64,000 nucleotides of DNA from Gallaecimonas sp. GXIMD4217. GTDB taxonomy: Bacteria > Pseudomonadota > Gammaproteobacteria > Enterobacterales > Gallaecimonadaceae. Shown here in pieces: positions 51,777 to 59,732 of the stretch. Numbering within the stretch: the stretch's first letter is position 1; the number at the start of each line of letters is the position of its first letter. Both the position numbers and the translations under genes were made by a program. The notes under the pieces are model-generated. The model was not told where the DNA came from. It ran no database searches and saw only the letters and a program-made list of their open reading frames with translations. The DNA lies in assembly GCF_038087665.1 (NCBI RefSeq), contig NZ_CP149925.1:675455-739454 (forward strand), read 5' to 3'.

Positions 51777-52222
51777 GCTTTTTGGGGCCGGCTTTGCTGC
51801 TTTGCCTGGGGATAGGTGATCTTACGTTTCCAGTGTCTGGCGTTTAGTTGCAGTCGTATCGGGCTGGGAGATGGTTACCATCCCTGGTGGTTCATTCCGG
51901 CTCGGCCATCCTGGGCCTCGCGCTCAGCTGCATGCAAGCTGTGCTTGCACTTCGAGCTTCGCCCGGCTCGGCCATCCCGGGTTACTCAGGCCGTCCCAGG
52001 CCTTCGCCCTTTGGGCCATCGTCGCTTTGCTCCGATGTTCAAATCTGTTCCAGACAGATTTGTCGCAGCTCAGCTGCATGCAAGCTGTGCTTGCATTTCG
52101 AGCTTCGCCCAGCGGCTTGTAGTACCGCCTCTTCAGCCCCCCTCTAAGGCGTTAACCAGAGAAAGGGCAGGGGATGCCTGCCTGGGGGGCTGGCTTCGGC
52201 CTGTGGCGCTTCTGCGGGCATT
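51777..52222. repeat. Non-coding region with a hairpin-repeat family
   Basis: About 450 bases without a supportable gene. 51878-51925 is a diverged copy of the block at 51531-51577 in the tRNA insert. 51923-51964 and 52069-52110 are 42-bp direct repeats with one mismatch, each containing TGCAAGCTGTGCTTGCA. CAAATCTGT (about 52040) pairs with ACAGATTTG across 5 bases. The reading frames crossing the block lack gene-like codon use. Confidence 0.6.
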
Positions 52223-52223
52223 A

Positions 52224-52250
52224 AAAAAGGGCGCCCGAGGCGCCCTTTTT
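52224..52250. terminator. Bidirectional terminator before the symporter gene
   Basis: 12-bp stem AAAAAGGGCGCC / GGCGCCCTTTTT with a CGA loop. It serves the leftward symporter gene, whose stop is 15 bases away. Confidence 0.85.
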
Positions 52251-52264
52251 CTGGATTGCACGGC

Positions 52265-53515
52265 TCAGCTGGCCTGGCTCTCGGCCGGCTCGGCGTCGCC
52301 ATTGGTGAGGATCTCCCCCTCCTGAAGGCCTTCGCTCTTGCCCACCACCAGAGACACCATCATGTCGCCGGTGACATTGGTGGCGGTGCGCATCATGTCC
52401 AGCACCCGGTCGATGGCGGCGATATAGGCGATGCCTTCCAGGGGCAGGCCCACCGCGTTGAGGGTCACGGTCAGCATCACCATGGCGGTACCGGGCACCC
52501 CTGCCGTGCCGACCGAGGCCAGGGTGGCGGTCAGGGCGATCAGCACGTAGTCCAGCAGCTCCAGGGGCACGCCATAGATATGGGCGATGAAGATGGCGGA
52601 AATGGCCGGGTAGATGCCGCCGCAGCCGTCCATGTTGATGGTGGCGCCGAGCGGCAGGGAGAAGCTGGCGTACTTGGGGGACACGCCCAGGTTCTCGGTC
52701 ACCACCTTGGTGGTCACCGGCAGGGTGCCGTAGCTGGAGGCGGTGGTGAAGGCCACCAGCTGGGCGGGGAATACCGCCTTGAAGAACTTGATGGGGCTGA
52801 AGCCGGCCAGCTTCACCAGGCCGCCATAGACGACGATGATATGGAAAAGGCAGGCCAGGTAGATGGCGGCCACGAACTTGGCCAGGGGCAGCAGGGCGGA
52901 CAGGCCGTAGGCGCCCACCACCCAGGCCATCAGGCCGAACACCCCTATGGGGGTCAGCTGGATCACATAGCGGGTGATCTGGAACATTACCTCGGCACCG
53001 CCGTGGATGGCCTTCTTGAGCCCTTCGGCCTTTTCACCCACCACATTGATGGCCACGCCCACGAAGGCGGCGAAGACGATCAGCTGCAGGATCTTGCCCT
53101 CGGCCATGGCCGCTATGGGGTTGACCGGGATCATCTCCAGGAATACCTGGCTCACCGAGGGGATCACCTTCTGCGTGGCCTCGCCTTTCACCAGTTGTTC
53201 GGTGAAGCCGAAATCGAACAGGTTGCCGACAAGGATGCCAAGCACCGAAGCGATCAGGGCGGTGGTCAGGAACAGCCCTATGGTCTTCAGGCCCAGGCGC
53301 TTGAGCTTGGCGCCGTCATGCATGGAGGTGACCGCCATGACGATGGCGCAGAAGATCAGCGGCACCACCAGCATCTTGATCAGGCGGATGAAGGCGTCGC
53401 CCAGGGGCTTGAGGTAGTCGGCCTGTTCGCCCAGCAGCACGCCGGCCAGCACGCCCAGGGCGAAGCCGGCCAATACTTTCTGCCAGAGCGGGAATCGGTT
53501 CCAGAGTTTGAGCAT
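52265..53515 (-). CDS. Dicarboxylate/amino acid:cation symporter (GltP/DctA/GltT family)
   Basis: 416 residues, inner-membrane DAACS transporter with eight helices and two re-entrant loops. Diagnostic: SSYGTLPVTTKVV (HP1 Ser-rich tip), GATINMDG (helix 7 NMDG cation motif), TASVGTAGVPGT-like (LASVGTAGVPGTAM; HP2) and AIDRVLDMMRTATNVTGD with the substrate-binding Asp, Arg and Asn. It takes up glutamate, aspartate or C4-dicarboxylates with Na+ or H+; which one cannot be told. ATG 53515. Confidence 0.9.
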   Translation of the reverse strand: MLKLWNRFPLWQKVLAGFALGVLAGVLLGEQADYLKPLGDAFIRLIKMLVVPLIFCAIVMAVTSMHDGAKLKRLGLKTIGLFLTTALIASVLGILVGNLFDFGFTEQLVKGEATQKVIPSVSQVFLEMIPVNPIAAMAEGKILQLIVFAAFVGVAINVVGEKAEGLKKAIHGGAEVMFQITRYVIQLTPIGVFGLMAWVVGAYGLSALLPLAKFVAAIYLACLFHIIVVYGGLVKLAGFSPIKFFKAVFPAQLVAFTTASSYGTLPVTTKVVTENLGVSPKYASFSLPLGATINMDGCGGIYPAISAIFIAHIYGVPLELLDYVLIALTATLASVGTAGVPGTAMVMLTVTLNAVGLPLEGIAYIAAIDRVLDMMRTATNVTGDMMVSLVVGKSEGLQEGEILTNGDAEPAESQAS

Positions 53516-53816
53516 CTGTTACACCAGCAAAGAAGGTAAAGGAGGATTGTAAGGACCGGACCGGCCTCACTGCAATTCGCTTCCTGCATAAGCTAAGAAC
53601 CAAAGCCATGGACTTGTTTGCCTTTGGTTTCAATGCCGTTAGCGCCTTGGCCCCTGGGGGTTATCAAACCGGTCGCCGCGACGGGCCGTCGAGAAAGCTT
53701 TGAATCCGCGCCCGCCTCGCAGTAGGCTAGGCGCCTTGGTTCTACGAGGATTGCATTGGCTCCCGAGACTTCTTAGATTGGGACAAGCCCTCGGCAGAGA
53801 TCACGGGAAGGTTTTT
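53516..53816. other. Intergenic region between the symporter gene and gshA
   Basis: 301 bases. Holds promoters for two divergent genes (not pinpointed) and an inverted repeat AACCAAAG (about 53598) with CTTTGGTT (about 53623) around a 17-nt loop. No gene is supported. A short frame upstream of gshA ends in TAG near 53776. Confidence 0.5.
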
Positions 53817-55370
53817 TTGCTGCACGAACTGCAACGTCGCCTGGATGAACTGGCGGCCCTGGATGCACTCCCCCTGTTGGCCCAGCCCAGACGTGGCATC
53901 GAGCGCGAGGCGCTGCGGGTCAATGCCGACGGCCAGATGGCCATGACGCCCCACCCCAGAAAGCTGGGCTCGGCCCTCACCCATGACTACATCACCACGG
54001 ATTTCGCGGAAAACCTGCTGGAATTCATCACCCCGGTGACCCACAGCGTCGAAGAGCTGCTGGGCTCCCTGGGCGACATCCACGGCTTTGCCGCCCGCCA
54101 GCTGGGCGAGGAGCGGCTCTGGCCGCTGTCCATGCCCTGCTTTGTGAGCGACGAGGACAGCATCCCCCTGGCCGACTACGGCAGCTCCAATATCGGCCGC
54201 ATGAAGCACACCTACCGCCAGGGCCTCAAGCACCGCTATGGCGCCATGATGCAGCTCATTTCCGGCGTCCACTACAACTTCTCCCTGCCCGAGGCCTTCT
54301 GGGACCATTGGCCCCATGGCGATGCCTCCGAGGGCTACATGGGCCTGCTGCGCAACTTCCGCCGCCAGGTGTGGATGCTGCCTTACCTGTTCGGCGCCTC
54401 GCCGGCCCTGTGCGGCTCCTTCCTGGGCGGGGACGAGCACCACCTGCCCTTCAAGCACCAGGGCCGGGGCACCCTGGTGCTGCCCCATGCCACCTCCCTG
54501 CGGATGTCGGATCTCGGCTATACCAACAAGGCCCAGGCGTCGCTGCGGATCAGCCACGACCACCTGGCGGACTATATCCGTGACCTGCGTCACGCCATCC
54601 AGACGCCGTCGAAGGAATACCAGGCCATCGGCCTCAAGGTGAATGGCCAGTACCGCCAGCTCAGCACCAACCTGCTGCAGATCGAAAACGAACTCTATGC
54701 GCCGATCCGCCCCAAGCGGGTCACCGCCAGCGGCGAAAAGCCCACCGACGCCCTGGAGCGGGCCGGTATCCAGTACGTGGAGGTACGGGCCCTGGATGTG
54801 GATCCCTTCTCGCCGCTGGGTATCGATGCCGACACCGTGCGTTTCCTGGATCTGTTCCTGCTCGGCTGCCTGCTGCTGCCGTCGCCGCCCATGAGCGAGC
54901 GGGACTGGCAGGAGAGCCACGACAACTTCACCAAGGCGGTATTGGAAGGGCGCAGGCCCGGCCTGATGCTGAGCCGTAGCGGCCAGGCCATCTCCCTGCG
55001 GCACTGGTTCGCCGAGATGCTGCCGGTCTGGGAGACCCTGGCCAGGGTCATGGACGGTGAACAGGGCCACGCCTTTGCCGACAGCCTCAAGGTGCAGCAG
55101 GCCAAGATGGCCGATCCGGATCTGACCCCCTCGGCCCGCCTGCTCCGGGACCTGGGCGACGGCGACAACGGCGCCCTGGGACTGGTCCTGGCCGGTCGCT
55201 ACCAGCAGCAGCTCAGGGACGGCTACCACAGCCGCTACCTGGACGATGCCGCCCTGGCCAGGGCGGCCATCGAGTCCCTGACCGCCCAGCAGCGCCTGGA
55301 AGCGGCCGACGAGCTGAGCTTCGACGATTTCCTGGATCGCTATTTCGACCGGGTGGGGGAGCAAGCATGA
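53817..55370 (+). CDS. gshA: Glutamate-cysteine ligase
   Basis: 517 residues (E. coli 518). Joins Glu and Cys, the rate-limiting step of glutathione synthesis. RGIEREALRV (about 24-33), ALTHDYITTDFAENLLEFIT (in part), GVHYNFSLP, PYLFGASPA and IENELYAPIRPKR are shared with proteobacterial GshA. The start is TTG 53817, with GGAAGG 5 bases upstream across a T-run; the E. coli gene also starts with TTG. ATGA overlap with the SDR gene. Confidence 0.94.
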   Translation: MLHELQRRLDELAALDALPLLAQPRRGIEREALRVNADGQMAMTPHPRKLGSALTHDYITTDFAENLLEFITPVTHSVEELLGSLGDIHGFAARQLGEERLWPLSMPCFVSDEDSIPLADYGSSNIGRMKHTYRQGLKHRYGAMMQLISGVHYNFSLPEAFWDHWPHGDASEGYMGLLRNFRRQVWMLPYLFGASPALCGSFLGGDEHHLPFKHQGRGTLVLPHATSLRMSDLGYTNKAQASLRISHDHLADYIRDLRHAIQTPSKEYQAIGLKVNGQYRQLSTNLLQIENELYAPIRPKRVTASGEKPTDALERAGIQYVEVRALDVDPFSPLGIDADTVRFLDLFLLGCLLLPSPPMSERDWQESHDNFTKAVLEGRRPGLMLSRSGQAISLRHWFAEMLPVWETLARVMDGEQGHAFADSLKVQQAKMADPDLTPSARLLRDLGDGDNGALGLVLAGRYQQQLRDGYHSRYLDDAALARAAIESLTAQQRLEAADELSFDDFLDRYFDRVGEQA

Positions 55371-56089
55371 AAAGGGCCCTGATCACCGGCGCCAGCCAGG
55401 GCATCGGCCTGGCCAGCGCCGAACTGCTGTTGGCCGAGGGCTATGAGGTGGTGGGCCTGGATCGGCTGCCTGGCGGCCTGGAGCATCGCCACTACCGTCA
55501 CCACCGGCTGGATCTCACCGAACTGGACGCGGTGGCGGCCGTGGTCAAGGCCATCCCCCAAATCGACCTGCTGCTCAACAACGCCGGCATCCACCGCAGC
55601 GCCAGCCTGGCCGACACCTCGGAGGCGTTGTTCGACGAGGTGATTGGCATCAACCTCAAGGCGCCCTTCTTCCTGAGCCAGTACTGCCTGCCGGCCCTGA
55701 AGGCGGCCAGGGGCAGCATCGTCTTCATCGGCTCCGATCAGAGCCTGGTGGGCAAGCGCGGCAGCGCCGCCTATGGCCTCAGCAAGGGTGCCATTGGCCA
55801 GCTCACCAAGTCCCTGGCCCTGGATCTGGCCGCGGACGGGGTGCGGGTCAACTGCATCTGCGCCGGCACCATAGACACCCCCCTCTACCAGCACGCCATT
55901 GCCCGCTACTGCCAGCAAAGCGGCCGCGAGCCGGCCGAGGTCCACGCCGAGGAAGCGGCGCTGCAGCCCCTGAACCGCCTTGGCAGCGCCCGTGACGTGG
56001 CCGAGCTGGTGGCCTTTCTGGCCAGCCCCAGGGCCGCCTTCATGACCGGCAGCCTGGTCAGCCTGGACGGCGGCTATACGGCCCAGTAG
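55367..56089 (+). CDS. Short-chain dehydrogenase/reductase
   Basis: 240 residues, classic SDR. TGASQGIG nucleotide motif (7-14), NNAG (71-74), catalytic Ser123, Tyr136 and Lys140 (YGLSK), and a C-terminal SLDGGYTAQ. An Asp after strand beta-2 (GLDRLPG) suggests NAD preference. Substrate unknown; overlap with gshA implies co-expression. Confidence 0.85.
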   Translation: MKRALITGASQGIGLASAELLLAEGYEVVGLDRLPGGLEHRHYRHHRLDLTELDAVAAVVKAIPQIDLLLNNAGIHRSASLADTSEALFDEVIGINLKAPFFLSQYCLPALKAARGSIVFIGSDQSLVGKRGSAAYGLSKGAIGQLTKSLALDLAADGVRVNCICAGTIDTPLYQHAIARYCQQSGREPAEVHAEEAALQPLNRLGSARDVAELVAFLASPRAAFMTGSLVSLDGGYTAQ

Positions 56090-56110
56090 GCCGGAAAGAG
56101 ACAAAAAAAG

Positions 56111-56138
56111 CGGGAAGCCTTTGGGGGGCTTCCCGTTT
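56111..56138 (+). terminator. Terminator after the SDR gene
   Basis: 9-bp stem CGGGAAGCC / GGCTTCCCG with a 7-nt loop and Ts. An A-run precedes it, so it may also work leftwards. Confidence 0.8.
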
Positions 56139-56225
56139 CAGGGGATGAAACATGAAAAGTTTGCTGCTTGCGATAATATGGACCCCAGGGGCCGAGCCAT
56201 AGTTCAATCGCCAAGGAGATTTTTT

Positions 56226-56843
56226 TTGCGAGTTTTTCTCAATGCAGGGAAGTTCAAGGCCCTGGCCTTGGTCACCGCCCCCCTTTTCCTGGCCGGCTGC
56301 AGCACCTCACCCCCGGCCGACCCCGACAACCTCTGCGCCATCTTCCAGGAAAAGGAAGACTGGCACGAGGCCGCCCTGGACATGGAAGAGAAGTGGGGTG
56401 TGCCGCTGCACGTGCCCATGGCCATCCTCTACCAGGAGTCCAGCTTCAAGCATGACGCCCTGCCGCCCCGGGACTATCTGCTGGGCTTCATCCCCTGGGG
56501 CAGGGTCAGCTCCGCCTACGGCTACAGCCAGGCCAAGACCGGCACCTGGGACGACTACATCAAGGCCACCGGCAACTGGGGGGCGGACCGGGACGATTTT
56601 GACGACGCCATGGATTTCATGGGCTGGTTCATGAGCCAGTCCCAGAAGCTCAATGGCGTCTCCAAATGGGATCCCTACAACCAGTACCTGAACTACCACG
56701 AGGGCTGGGGCGGCTTTCGCCGTAAGAGCTACGAGCGCAAGCCCTGGCTGAAGAAGGTGGCGTTGAAGATCAAGGACAGGGCCTGGCGTTATCGGCAGCA
56801 ATACAAGGCCTGCAAGGACGATCTGGATACCGGCTGGTTCTAG
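56226..56843 (+). CDS. Lytic-transglycosylase-like (SLT) lipoprotein with a TTG start
   Basis: 205 residues. Signal peptide ends in LAGC with Cys25 as lipidation site. The SLT-like core has the catalytic Glu71 in LYQESSF, then SAYGYSQ and a late LNYHEGWGG. Probably trims peptidoglycan from the outer membrane. TTG 56226 is chosen because AAGGAG lies 7 bases upstream and the signal peptide follows at once; upstream ATGs would include the terminator. An eight-T tract lies between ribosome site and start. A near-copy of its last 43 bases lies 85 bases downstream. Confidence 0.8.
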   Translation: MRVFLNAGKFKALALVTAPLFLAGCSTSPPADPDNLCAIFQEKEDWHEAALDMEEKWGVPLHVPMAILYQESSFKHDALPPRDYLLGFIPWGRVSSAYGYSQAKTGTWDDYIKATGNWGADRDDFDDAMDFMGWFMSQSQKLNGVSKWDPYNQYLNYHEGWGGFRRKSYERKPWLKKVALKIKDRAWRYRQQYKACKDDLDTGWF

Positions 56844-56887
56844 CCCGGAGGAATGAGGCGCCGGGGCCCTGTCATAGTCCCAACAAG

Positions 56888-56930
56888 ACAAGGCCCGCAG
56901 GGACGATCTGGATAGCGGCTGGTTCTAGCC
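56888..56930 (+). repeat. Partial copy of the transglycosylase gene 3' end
   Basis: 43 bases with three mismatches to 56803-56845. Read in the same frame it would encode DKARRDDLDSGWF and stop, against YKACKDDLDTGWF in the gene. The mismatches give Lys-Arg, Thr-Ser and Cys-Arg changes. No start codon or upstream body precedes it. Confidence 0.75.
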
Positions 56931-56952
56931 GGGGTTGGTTTCAGAGTAAGAG

Positions 56953-56976
56953 AAAAGGCGCCCTTGGGCGCCTTTT
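56953..56976. terminator. Terminator between the transglycosylase gene and corB
   Basis: 11-bp stem AAAAGGCGCCC / GGGCGCCTTTT with a 2-nt loop. Works for corB (leftward) and probably rightward. Confidence 0.85.
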
Positions 56977-56977
56977 G

Positions 56978-58249
56978 TCATGAAGCCTTGTACAGCTGGG
57001 GCAGCACCCGGGCCGTCTTGACCATGTTGTCCTTCACCTCGACGATCTCCACCGGGTAGCCGGCCAAGCGGATGGAGATGTTGGCCTCGGGGATCTCCTC
57101 CAGGTGCTCGAGGATCAGGCCGTTGAGGGTCTTGGGACCGTCGGTGGGGAAATGCCAGTCCATTTCCTTGTTGAGTTCGCGCACCGAGATGGAGCCTTCC
57201 ACCAGGAAGGAGCCGTCCTGCTGGGGCCAGATCTCCTCGTGGGGGGCCGGCGTCATGTCGGTGGTGAAGTCGCCGACGATCTCCTCGAGGATGTCCTCCA
57301 GGGTCACCAGGCCCTGGATGTCGCCGTACTCGTCCACCACCAGGCCGATGCGCTCCTTGTTGCGCTGGAACTTGAGCAGCTGGGTATTGAGCGGCGTGCC
57401 CTCGGGAATGAAATAGATGTCCCGTACCGCCCTCAGCAGGGTGGCCTTGGTGAACTGGTTCTTGGACAGCAGCCTGAGGGCGTCGCGCATGTGCACGAAG
57501 CCGACGGCGTCGTCGATGTTGTCCCGGTACAGCAGCAGGCGGGTGTGCTGGGAATGGGTCAGCTGCTTGACGATCTTGGGCCAGTCGTCGTTGATGTCGA
57601 TGCCCTTGATCTCGGCCCTGGGGGTCATCACGTCTTCCACTGTGACGTTCTCCAGATCCAGGATGGAGACCAGCATGTCCTTGTGGCGATGGGGGATCAT
57701 GGCGCCGGCCTCGGCCACCACGGTACGCAGCTCCTCCGAACTCAGGGCGTCGCCGACGCCGTCTTCCGGCTTGATGCGCAGCAGCGCCAGCAGGCCGTTG
57801 GAAATCATGTTGACGGCCCACACCAGCGGATAAAAGAGGCGCAGCAGGCCCTTGAGGATATAGCCGGCCGGGAAGGCGATGCGCTCCGGGTAAAGGGCGG
57901 CCAGGGTCTTGGGGGTGACCTCGGCGAACAGCAGCACCACCAGGGTCAGGCTGAAGGTGGCCACCGCCACGCCCCACTCGCCAAAGAGGCGCAGGCCGAT
58001 GATGGTGGCGATGGCCGAGGCGGCGATATTGACCAGGTTGTTGCCGATAAGGATCAGGCCGATAAGGCGATCAGGACGTTCCAGCAGGCGGGAGGCGTTC
58101 CTGGCGCCCCTGTGACCTTCCTTGACCAGATGGCGCAGCCGGTAGCGGTTCAGCGACATCATGCCGGTTTCGGAACTGGAGAAAAATGCGGAGACAAACA
58201 GCAGGGTGATGAGTACGACGAATAAGGTACTCGTGGATATGTCGTCCAA
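56978..58249 (-). CDS. corB: CorB/CorC (HlyC)-type magnesium/cobalt transport protein
   Basis: 423 residues. DUF21 membrane domain (about 1-170; SAFFSSSETGMMSLNRYRLRHL in part), paired CBS domains (about 190-330; DVMTPRAEIKGIDI and RIGLVVDEYGDIQGLVTLEDILEEI in part) and a C-terminal CorC/HlyC domain (about 340-423). Related proteins support Mg2+ efflux or resistance to Co2+. Next to ypjD (CorE-like) and ffh, as in E. coli. Confidence 0.9.
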   Translation of the reverse strand: MDDISTSTLFVVLITLLFVSAFFSSSETGMMSLNRYRLRHLVKEGHRGARNASRLLERPDRLIGLILIGNNLVNIAASAIATIIGLRLFGEWGVAVATFSLTLVVLLFAEVTPKTLAALYPERIAFPAGYILKGLLRLFYPLVWAVNMISNGLLALLRIKPEDGVGDALSSEELRTVVAEAGAMIPHRHKDMLVSILDLENVTVEDVMTPRAEIKGIDINDDWPKIVKQLTHSQHTRLLLYRDNIDDAVGFVHMRDALRLLSKNQFTKATLLRAVRDIYFIPEGTPLNTQLLKFQRNKERIGLVVDEYGDIQGLVTLEDILEEIVGDFTTDMTPAPHEEIWPQQDGSFLVEGSISVRELNKEMDWHFPTDGPKTLNGLILEHLEEIPEANISIRLAGYPVEIVEVKDNMVKTARVLPQLYKAS

Positions 58250-58411
58250 GAAGGGCGTCCTGTATTACCAAGTGAACGCCCATTTTACTACGGAATTGCT
58301 GCTGTTGCGTCAAGGATTCTGTGACAAAAAGCCAACCGGGAGCCTTGGTTTCCCGGGCATCTTTTCCCAGGCCCTTGTCGCCGGGAAATAAGCCGCCAGG
58401 GCTGCTCGGCA
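58250..58411. other. Upstream region of corB
   Basis: 162 bases between the corB start and the ypjD-derived array. Probably carries the corB promoter. A hairpin CCGGGA / TCCCGG lies around 58336-58362. No gene is supported. Confidence 0.4.
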
Positions 58412-58858
58412 AGAGCCCTTGAATGAAACGGCTGCTGTCCGAAACAGGGCCAGGGTCAACGGCTAAGCAGTACTTCCTGAACAAAACGGCTGCTGCCCCG
58501 AGATAGGGCCAGCGTCAGCTCAACAATACTTCCTGGACGAACCGGCTGCTGCAGGAATTAGCAGCCAGGGTCAACTGCTAAGCAGTACTTCCTGAACAAA
58601 ACGGCTGCTGCCCCGAGATAGGGCCAGCGTCAGCTCAACAATACTTCCTGGACGAACCGGCTGCTGCAGGAATTAGCAGCCAGGGTCAACTGCTAAGCAG
58701 TACTTCCTGAACAAAACGGCTGCTGTCCGAAACAGGGCCAGCGTCAGCTCAACATTACTTCCTGGACGAACCGGCTGCTGCAGGAATTAGCAGCCAGGGT
58801 CAACTGCTAAGCAGTACTTCCTGGACGAACCGGCTGCCGAAATACGCCAGCGTCAGCA
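58412..58858 (-). repeat. Array of ypjD 3'-end copies (about 57-bp half-units in 115-bp units)
   Basis: Three full units begin at 58451, 58566 and 58681 (115, 115 and 114 bp), with one degenerate copy to the left and the real ypjD end to the right. Each unit has two halves carrying TTCCTG(A/G)AC(A/G)AA(A/C)CGGCTG. Read leftwards every half encodes SRFVQEVLLS(S) and a stop, the true C-terminus of ypjD. Differences such as CGG/CGT, TTC/TTT, GTC/GTT and CTG/TTG are synonymous. Halves also contain the hairpin GGCTGCT / AGCAGCC. Confidence 0.85.
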
Positions 58859-59600
58859 GCCCCAGGCCGGCCAGGCTGACCCAGACCGCGCCGCGGCCGC
58901 GCCAGCCACTGCGGTAATGCATCACCAGCGCCGTGCCGTAGAGGAACCAGGCCAGCAGTGACAGCACCGTCTTGTGCAACTGGGCCTTTTCGAACATGCC
59001 CTCCAGGAACAAAAAACCGCTGCCCAGCGCCAGGCTCAGCACCAGCAGTCCCAGCAGCATCAGCTGGAACAGCTGCCGCTCCACCGTCATCAAGGGCGGC
59101 AGGAAGGCGGGCAGGGCGGTGAGCTTCTTGTGCTTGAGCTGGTAGTTGATGAAGGCCAGCTCCAGCCCGTACAGGGCCGCCACCACCATCAGGGCATAGG
59201 CCATCAGGCTCAGGGTGATATGGACCACCACCTGGGGTTCGTTGGCCAGGTGCAGCACCCAGGGTACCGGCAGCAGCCAGGCAAAGAGCACCACCATGGC
59301 CGCGAAGCCGTGCACCAGGGGCAGCAGCTGCAGCACCGGCAGGCGGATGGCGGCCGTGGTCAGGAACATCACCACCACCCAGGAGGACATGGAGGCCACG
59401 TTCATCAGGCCCAGGTTCTGGCCGTCACCGGCCCCCACCTGCACCACCAGCATGGCAAGGTGGGCCATGGCCGCCAGATAGCCCAGGCCCAGGGTCAGGG
59501 GCTTGGATGGGCCTTCGTGATGCAGCAAACGTCGTGCGGCCAGGATACTGGCCAGGCCATAGCCGGTGGCGGCGATAAGGGCAAGCAGAGGCGTCAGCAT
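58800..59600 (-). CDS. ypjD: Cytochrome-c-assembly-like membrane protein YpjD (CorE)
   Basis: 266 residues, eight predicted membrane helices. HITLSLMAYALMVVAALYG (about 127-145) and HKTVLSLLAWFLYG (about 218-231) carry the conserved His of the CcsA/HemX-like fold. Linked in E. coli and Salmonella to Co2+/Mg2+ phenotypes beside corB. Divergent from ffh. Its 3' end is the source of the array downstream. Confidence 0.88.
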   Translation of the reverse strand: MLTPLLALIAATGYGLASILAARRLLHHEGPSKPLTLGLGYLAAMAHLAMLVVQVGAGDGQNLGLMNVASMSSWVVVMFLTTAAIRLPVLQLLPLVHGFAAMVVLFAWLLPVPWVLHLANEPQVVVHITLSLMAYALMVVAALYGLELAFINYQLKHKKLTALPAFLPPLMTVERQLFQLMLLGLLVLSLALGSGFLFLEGMFEKAQLHKTVLSLLAWFLYGTALVMHYRSGWRGRGAVWVSLAGLGLLTLAYFGSRFVQEVLLSS

Positions 59601-59732
59601 TGATGCTTCCTGTCAATGGACTGTCGCCGCCATTCTATGTGGACTTGTGGCCAGATGTGAATAGCTGTGCTTAAAGACGGCCGGCAATCTGGGTATACTG
59701 GCGGCAACAACGTAAATTCGAGGCCTTGGCCG

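Noticed and set aside
53700..53816. gshA start further upstream
   Set aside because: The extra 39 residues have no counterpart in GshA and no ribosome site; TTG 53817 has GGAAGG and gives the family length.
58412..58858. CRISPR array
   Set aside because: Half-units are nearly identical throughout and there are no unique spacers; they derive from the ypjD 3' end. No cas genes are nearby.
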